From JAYFNU01 sp964622315 (GTDB taxonomy: Bacteria; Bacillota; Clostridia; Oscillospirales; Ruminococcaceae): a stretch of DNA of 64,000 nt. A program made the position numbers and the translations under genes. The number at the start of each line of letters is the position of its first letter. Position 1 is the first letter of the stretch. The notes below the pieces were generated by a model, which ran no database searches, was not told where the DNA came from, and saw only the letters and a program-made list of their open reading frames with translations. Shown here piece by piece: positions 59,120 through 64,000 of this stretch. The stretch spans positions 1-64,000 of the forward strand of contig CAZUOY010000004.1 of the NCBI GenBank assembly GCA_964622315.1. The letters run 5' to 3'.

Positions 59120-61630
59120 CTACGGTTGAATTGTGGCTTTAAACTCGTCCATGCTCTTATAAAGACTTAAGTTTGTTATCGCAAGGCTGAGCGCGGTAGA
59201 ATCCGCTGTATCCATATCAAGCATAACGGTTAGGTCGTCTATATCGGAGACGTCTATGCTAAAGGCTTCTGGCTGAGCTGTGCCGTTCGCGGCGCTTGAG
59301 GAATATAACAGCGAGCCGTCGCCGTAGATATAAAGCTTTCCCGAAACGCCGTCCTTTTCTATTCCCGCGGAGTTAGCGTGGGCGACGAAGACGCCGGTAA
59401 GCAGTTCGTAATCTCCGCCTATTTGGTATTCCTTTTCAAAGGTGTTTGAGGCGGTTACGGTGAATATCTTTCCGCTCGTGTAATTATTCGCCTGGTTGTC
59501 GGTATCGGTGTTCTCGTTCCAGTCCGCCTCGGAGTAGCCCGAATCAGCGCTGTTGGAATCCTCTGACGTGAGGGTGAACACATTTATAGGCGCTATCCAC
59601 GGCGTGTAGCTGTCGTAAAGAGCCTTGAGGTTAGTGCTGTTATGAGCGAGGTTTACCGCGTAAACGATATTGGCATATGCGTCGCCGTATTTACCCTCAA
59701 GGATATAGGCGTTAATGACGCTTGTAATGTACGCCTCAAATTCACCTTCGTGCGTTGCGTATTGCGTCGCTATGTCGCTGTCGTCGGGAAGTAGTCTTTC
59801 AGCGGTGTCGTAAGCAGTAAAGCACGCGGTAAAATATCCGTTTGCAAAGTTGCTCTTAGTGCTCTCAAGTATGGAGGTTTTTAATGATTCCTTAGCGGTA
59901 GCGAGTTTTGTGAGTGCCAAATCGTAATTCGGACTAACCGAATCGACAAGCGACAACTGTTCAACGGCTGTAATGAGGTCACCGCCGTCAAGAGCGGCTA
60001 TGCCCGCCGTAAACGCCTCGTCGGAGGAATGCATCTTGCTCAGTGTGTCGGTCGCAAGAGCCACCGCGTCGCCGAGCCCAGAAACCGAGGAGAGGGAAAG
60101 CAGCGCGTCCGCGGCCTCGTCATAGCTGAGCTTTCCGTCAATATAGGAGTTCAAAACTCTGTTGGCGAAGAAGCTCGCGACCTTGTCGGAAACCTTGGCT
60201 TGAAGCTCGCTTGTCGCAACGCCGGTTTCATATTTTACCGCCGCTGAGGTGTAATCCTTGGTTAGGAGACTGTAGGTAAAGCTGAGTGTCGGGAACAAAA
60301 CGGCTGCCCCCGCGATAACAATAACAAGTATAACCGCCAGCGCAATCAGTCCGCCACGCCCCTTCTTTGCGCTTGAAACACCAGAGCGCCTTTTGGACGA
60401 GGATTTTGCCGAGCTCTTTTTTGAGCCCTTCTTTTTCTTTCCTCCGCGCTTTACCGCGCGCGGAGCAATATATGGAGGCGGCTCAAGCTCATCATTTTCG
60501 TCGTCGTAATCGTCCTGCGTGTCGTTGGAGGCGTTAAGCGCCGCGAAATATTCGTTCTCCTCGTCTGGCACAGCCGCTTTTATGACAGAAGGGGTTTCGG
60601 GATTTTCCATCGTTGGAGGAATATCCGCTGTCATATCATCGGCTTGAGGCAACGGTGTCTCAGCTATTTCGGGCAGTGGGTCCTGCCCGACGTTAATTGT
60701 CGTAAAGCTTGGACCCTCGTCGGAAAACTCGTTGTAAGGCTCAACGTCCTTCGCGGTTATGTTCTCTTGCCGCTCTGAATTTTCGGCAGGTATGGTTTCG
60801 CTTTGCGGCTCATTTACGGGTTCAAATTCAGTTTCACCGTCAGCGCTCAACGCGGCTTCGCTTAATTCGGCGTTAAAGCTTACAGGCTCGGGCTCAGTTG
60901 CAACGGCGTTATCAAAGGCAATTTCCGAATCAATGTCGGTGTGGGCATTTATGTCGTCCTCCTCGGATAAATCGAAAGAGTCGACCGAGGCTTCCGACGT
61001 CTGTATGGGTTCCTCAGCCGTCGGCTGCGCTGAGGCTCCCTTTATTGCTGAAAACGCTCCCGCAAAATAAGAGCTGTCGATAAACGGCTCGTCTGCGGAC
61101 TCGGACTCCGCCGCGCGGGGATAAACAAGCGGCGTCGCGTCCTGTGGTTCGGCTGTAGGAGCATCGTCGTCAAGCTGAGGGAAGCCACTTTCAAGCTGTT
61201 CGGCGGCACTTTCCTCTGACGGCGGAATATAACCGAAATCACCCTCGGAAAGCTGTTCACCTTGAGATAACATATCCGAAAACGGGTTTTCGTTTGCGAA
61301 GTTTTTTAGCTCCTCTTGGCGTATTACCTCAGTCGAGGTGGTGAGGTCCATCTCGTCCCATATCGGGTTTATCCCGCTATAGGTTTGCACAGCGTCGGAG
61401 TTGTCGGGAAGGGGAGGCAACGAATCGAAGTTAGGCGCGACCTTATCGGGAGAGCGCTTATCCGCTTCGTCGTCGAAAAACGCCGAGGCAAGGGTAGAAA
61501 GTCCTTCATCAACCAGCGCTTTCTCGCTGTCGGCTTTCTTCTGCTGTGTTTTTATTGATTTTAAAAGCTCGTCGATTGCAGAGTCCTCGGGTGTTTTGCT
61601 TGTCCCGAAGGGGGAACTGTAGTTATCCAT
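59120..61630 (-). CDS. Large bitopic membrane protein with acidic cytoplasmic domain
   Basis: 836 residues. Parts: a long acidic, low-complexity cytoplasmic region (1 to about 395, rich in Glu/Asp/Ser/Pro), a Lys-rich patch (about 395-430, GGKKKKGSKKSS), one transmembrane helix (about 434-456, GLIALAVILVIVIAGAAVLF), a helical repeat-like (TPR-like) extracytoplasmic region, and a final beta domain (about 690-830) that resembles an NPCBM-type module. Start ATG 61,628-61,630 has GGGAGA before it; the longer frame is not supported. Function unknown; the plan suggests linking a cytoplasmic complex to the envelope. Confidence 0.75.
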   Translation of the reverse strand: MDNYSSPFGTSKTPEDSAIDELLKSIKTQQKKADSEKALVDEGLSTLASAFFDDEADKRSPDKVAPNFDSLPPLPDNSDAVQTYSGINPIWDEMDLTTSTEVIRQEELKNFANENPFSDMLSQGEQLSEGDFGYIPPSEESAAEQLESGFPQLDDDAPTAEPQDATPLVYPRAAESESADEPFIDSSYFAGAFSAIKGASAQPTAEEPIQTSEASVDSFDLSEEDDINAHTDIDSEIAFDNAVATEPEPVSFNAELSEAALSADGETEFEPVNEPQSETIPAENSERQENITAKDVEPYNEFSDEGPSFTTINVGQDPLPEIAETPLPQADDMTADIPPTMENPETPSVIKAAVPDEENEYFAALNASNDTQDDYDDENDELEPPPYIAPRAVKRGGKKKKGSKKSSAKSSSKRRSGVSSAKKGRGGLIALAVILVIVIAGAAVLFPTLSFTYSLLTKDYTSAAVKYETGVATSELQAKVSDKVASFFANRVLNSYIDGKLSYDEAADALLSLSSVSGLGDAVALATDTLSKMHSSDEAFTAGIAALDGGDLITAVEQLSLVDSVSPNYDLALTKLATAKESLKTSILESTKSNFANGYFTACFTAYDTAERLLPDDSDIATQYATHEGEFEAYITSVINAYILEGKYGDAYANIVYAVNLAHNSTNLKALYDSYTPWIAPINVFTLTSEDSNSADSGYSEADWNENTDTDNQANNYTSGKIFTVTASNTFEKEYQIGGDYELLTGVFVAHANSAGIEKDGVSGKLYIYGDGSLLYSSSAANGTAQPEAFSIDVSDIDDLTVMLDMDTADSTALSLAITNLSLYKSMDEFKATIQP

Positions 61631-61761
61631 AAACAATCTCCCAAAAATAATATATATGAAACGATATAAAATACAACTTATCAAATATCTATTTTATATG
61701 TATTTCAGCAATATGTCAATTTAGAAAAGGCTAATAGAACCAAATTACTGCGTATTGCTCG

Positions 61762-61790
61762 TTGAATGAAGTTTTTAATTGTGTTAAAAT
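61762..61790 (+). promoter_or_regulatory. Promoter of metG
   Basis: TTGAAT at 61,762-61,767 and TAAAAT at 61,785-61,790, spacer 17 bp. No T-box structure in the short leader. Confidence 0.6.
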
Positions 61791-61828
61791 ACATATACCC
61801 CTGTTTTACTATGAAAGGAAGCGTAAAA

Positions 61829-63757
61829 ATGGAACAAAAGAAGTTTTACATTACCACACCCATCTATTACCCGTCCAACAAGCTGCATATAGGTCACGGC
61901 TATACTACCGTCGCGGCAGATGTTGTTTCGAGGTTTAAGCGAATGCAGGGGTACGACGTTATGTTCCTTACTGGAACTGACGAACACGGACAGAAGATAG
62001 ACGATAAAGCGCGAGCGGCGGGCAAGACCCCAAAACAGTATGTGGACGAGATAGTCGCGACCATAAAAGATTTGTGGAAGCTAATGAATATCTCCTATGA
62101 CCGCTTTATAAGAACAACCGACGATTATCATATCGAGTCCGTTCAAAAGATATTCAAAAAGCTTCACGATAACGGCGATATTTACAAGGGCGAGTATAAG
62201 GGAATGTACTGCAAGCCCTGCGAGTCTTTTTGGACCGAAAGCCAGCTTAAGGACGGGAAATGCCCCGACTGCGGCGGCGAGGTTCAGGAGGCGAGCGAGG
62301 AAGCATATTTCTTCCGCCTTTCAAAGTACGCCGACAGAATACTTAAGCTCTATGACGACCAGCCCGATTTTCTTCAGCCCGCGTCCCGCGTAAACGAGAT
62401 GAAGGCGTTTATAAATCAGGGCCTTGAGGATTTATGCGTTTCCCGCACCTCTTTTTCGTGGGGCGTGCCCGTGGATTTCGACCCCGGTCACGTGGTCTAC
62501 GTCTGGGTGGACGCGCTCTCCAACTATATCACCGCGCTCGGCTACGGCAACGAACGGTTTAACGATTACGACAGGTATTGGCCCGCCGACGTTCATCTTA
62601 TGGCAAAGGAGATAGTGCGCTTCCATTCTATTATCTGGCCCGCGCTTCTTATGGCGCTGGATTTACCGCTGCCTAAAAAGGTGTTCGGTCACGGTTGGCT
62701 TTTGTTTGACGGCGGAAAGATGAGTAAGAGCAAGGGCAACGTGGTGGACCCCGTGGTGCTCTGCGACCGCTACGGCGCGGACGCGATACGTTACTATTTA
62801 ATGCGTGAAATTCCCTTCGGTCACGACGGAAGCTTTACTAACGATAGCCTTATTAACAGGATAAACTCAGACCTTGCTAACGACCTCGGAAACCTCCTTT
62901 CAAGAACCGTTTCGATGGTTGAAAAGTATTTCGGCGGAACTCTTATCGCCGAAAGACAGCACGAGGCGGCAGATGACGAGCTAATAGCCATGTGCAACGC
63001 GCTGTATTCGTCGGTAAACGACTGTATAGACAAGCTTATGCTTCCGAACGCGCTTACCGAGATATTCAAGGTTATCTCCCGTGCAAACAAGTATATTGAC
63101 GAAACGACCCCGTGGATTCTCGCGAAGGACGAGGCAAACAAGCCCCGCCTTGCGAGCGTAATGTATAACCTGTGCGAGGCGCTTCGCATTTCTGCCGTAA
63201 TGCTTACTCCCTTTATGCCCGCGACCTCGCCGAAAATTTTTGCGGCGATAGGCGCAGGCGAGGACGTGCAGACTATTGAGAGCGCTGTATTCGGAAGACT
63301 CAACCAGACCCTTTCCGTGACGAAGACAGAGGTGCTTTTCCCGCGTATAGACGTGGAAGCTGAGCTCGCGGAGCTTGAAGAAAAGCACGGAAACAAACAA
63401 GCCGAGACCGAAAAGAAAGCGGTGGAGCATCTGCCTGAGATAACATACGACGACTTTATGAAAAGCGAGCTTATTGTTTGCAAGGTGCTTTCCTGCGAGA
63501 AGGTGGAAAAGGCGGACAAGCTGTTGAAGTTCAGCCTCTTTGACGGCGAGCGTGAACGCACGGTGCTCTCAGGTATAGCGAAATGGTACAGCCCCGAGGA
63601 GCTGGTCGGGAAGAAGGTTGCGCTTGTCGCCAACCTCGCGCCCGCAAAGATACGCGGAATAGTAAGCGAAGGCATGATACTTTCAAGTGACCTCGGCGAC
63701 GAGGCGAGGGTAGTGTTTATCGACGACGCTGTGCCCGAGGGCTCAAGGATAAGATAA
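61829..63757 (+). CDS. metG: Methionyl-tRNA synthetase
   Basis: 642 residues, class I synthetase charging tRNA-Met. HIGH motif in LHIGHGYTT, zinc knuckle CKPCESFWT...CPDCGGEV, KMSKS in KMSKSKGNVVDP, the anticodon-binding helical domain, and a C-terminal EMAP/Trbp111-type tRNA-binding domain (about 540-642, DFMKSELIVCKVLSCEKVEKADKLL). Start ATG 61,829 has GAAAGGAAG. tatD begins inside its stop codon (TAATG), a common metG-tatD arrangement in Firmicutes. Confidence 0.97.
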   Translation: MEQKKFYITTPIYYPSNKLHIGHGYTTVAADVVSRFKRMQGYDVMFLTGTDEHGQKIDDKARAAGKTPKQYVDEIVATIKDLWKLMNISYDRFIRTTDDYHIESVQKIFKKLHDNGDIYKGEYKGMYCKPCESFWTESQLKDGKCPDCGGEVQEASEEAYFFRLSKYADRILKLYDDQPDFLQPASRVNEMKAFINQGLEDLCVSRTSFSWGVPVDFDPGHVVYVWVDALSNYITALGYGNERFNDYDRYWPADVHLMAKEIVRFHSIIWPALLMALDLPLPKKVFGHGWLLFDGGKMSKSKGNVVDPVVLCDRYGADAIRYYLMREIPFGHDGSFTNDSLINRINSDLANDLGNLLSRTVSMVEKYFGGTLIAERQHEAADDELIAMCNALYSSVNDCIDKLMLPNALTEIFKVISRANKYIDETTPWILAKDEANKPRLASVMYNLCEALRISAVMLTPFMPATSPKIFAAIGAGEDVQTIESAVFGRLNQTLSVTKTEVLFPRIDVEAELAELEEKHGNKQAETEKKAVEHLPEITYDDFMKSELIVCKVLSCEKVEKADKLLKFSLFDGERERTVLSGIAKWYSPEELVGKKVALVANLAPAKIRGIVSEGMILSSDLGDEARVVFIDDAVPEGSRIR

Positions 63758-64000
63758 TGAGCTACAGCGGTATCTTCGACACCCACGCCCACTACGATGA
63801 CGCGGAGCGCTTCCCTGATGTTGCCGCCGTGTTGACAACACAAAAGGCGAACGGGGTAGAATACATTATAAACAACGCAAGCGACGAAAAAAGCTCGCTT
63901 GCCTCGATAAAGCTTTCCGAAAGCTTTGGTTTTGTCTACGCCGCCGTAGGATTACACCCCGAGGAGGCGGGAAAAGCAAGCGATGGCTGGCTTGACAGGA
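63757..64000 (+). CDS. tatD: TatD-family DNase, 5' part cut by the window end
   Basis: The first 81 codons of a TatD-type metal-dependent hydrolase. IFDTHAHYDDAERF is the N-terminal metal motif (H-x-H) and YAAVGLHPEEAGKA is the second conserved strand. The ATG overlaps the metG stop codon (TAATG). The gene continues beyond 64,000. The family includes 3'-5' exonucleases and D-aminoacyl-tRNA deacylase-like members. Confidence 0.9.
   Translation, partial: MSYSGIFDTHAHYDDAERFPDVAAVLTTQKANGVEYIINNASDEKSSLASIKLSESFGFVYAAVGLHPEEAGKASDGWLDR

Noticed and set aside
62821..63843. 340-codon minus-strand frame under metG
   Set aside because: metG with HIGH and KMSKS motifs occupies the other strand; the antisense frame has no recognisable domain or start signal.
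1..64000. CRISPR array, tRNA or rRNA genes
   Set aside because: No regular repeat-spacer array, no cloverleaf with CCA-type end and no rRNA sequence was seen. The 21-bp motif array has motifs too short to be CRISPR repeats.

Overview
The window reads as a chromosomal stretch of a low-to-moderate GC anaerobic Firmicute, most likely a gut clostridium of the Oscillospiraceae/Ruminococcaceae kind. The grounds are the Gram-positive gene set (murC, murA, rlmH, a YycJ/WalJ-type hydrolase, DUF1292 and DUF4830 proteins, spoVT, BlaI/BlaR), the plant-fibre enzymes (GH10 xylanase, GH13, GH36), strong Shine-Dalgarno sequences and compact intrinsic terminators. The genus is inference.

Left arm (1-29.3 kb), ordinary chromosome with islands of interest: cell-wall and translation genes (murC, ilvE, an RluA synthase, an M23 peptidase, murA, rlmH); a lipoprotein cyclophilin; a probable 6S RNA; tcdA; a split TSUP exporter pair; an M-box magnesium riboswitch controlling mgtE; a xylanase divergent from an SGNH esterase; a 1609-residue repeat-rich surface protein with a small companion gene; a transglutaminase-like protein; a deacetylase/formyltransferase pair; and a three-gene ABC-2 exporter.

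Centre (29,386-48,409): a 19,010-bp integrative element inserted inside the sporulation regulator gene spoVT. The 5' 34 codons of spoVT lie at 29,298-29,399 and the 3' 142 codons at 48,410-48,838. A 14-bp core (AGGGCGAGCCGCTT) is present at both ends, and joining the two halves across it restores an uninterrupted 176-codon SpoVT. The large serine recombinase at the right end has no stop of its own in the integrated state: it reads in frame across the junction into the SpoVT sensor domain. Rejoining the element ends gives a phage-type attachment site with 14-bp inverted arms (13/14 match) around the core. Cargo: a nucleotidyltransferase toxin/antitoxin-like pair, a solo TnpB nuclease, a small HTH regulator, a truncated HsdM, an array of six GTTAC/GTAAC motifs spaced exactly 21 bp apart, a tyrosine-recombinase-like gene broken at a run of eight G, two unknown AT-rich genes with a possible HEPN motif, a LexA-boxed dinB operon beside a divergent SRAP protein, an OLD-family nuclease, a decayed acetyltransferase, a DUF234 ATPase, small acidic proteins and a YbjQ protein. 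No conjugation genes are visible. It looks like a defence/SOS island that may act as a reversible intervening element in a sporulation gene.

Right arm (48.9-64 kb): a BlaI repressor with dual operators and an M56-M23 fusion sensor; a galactoside operon (galK, GH13, GH36 alpha-galactosidase); a PlsC acyltransferase with a zinc ribbon; a GltS-type symporter; a large membrane protein with an acidic cytoplasmic tail; metG; and the start of a tatD gene cut by the window end.
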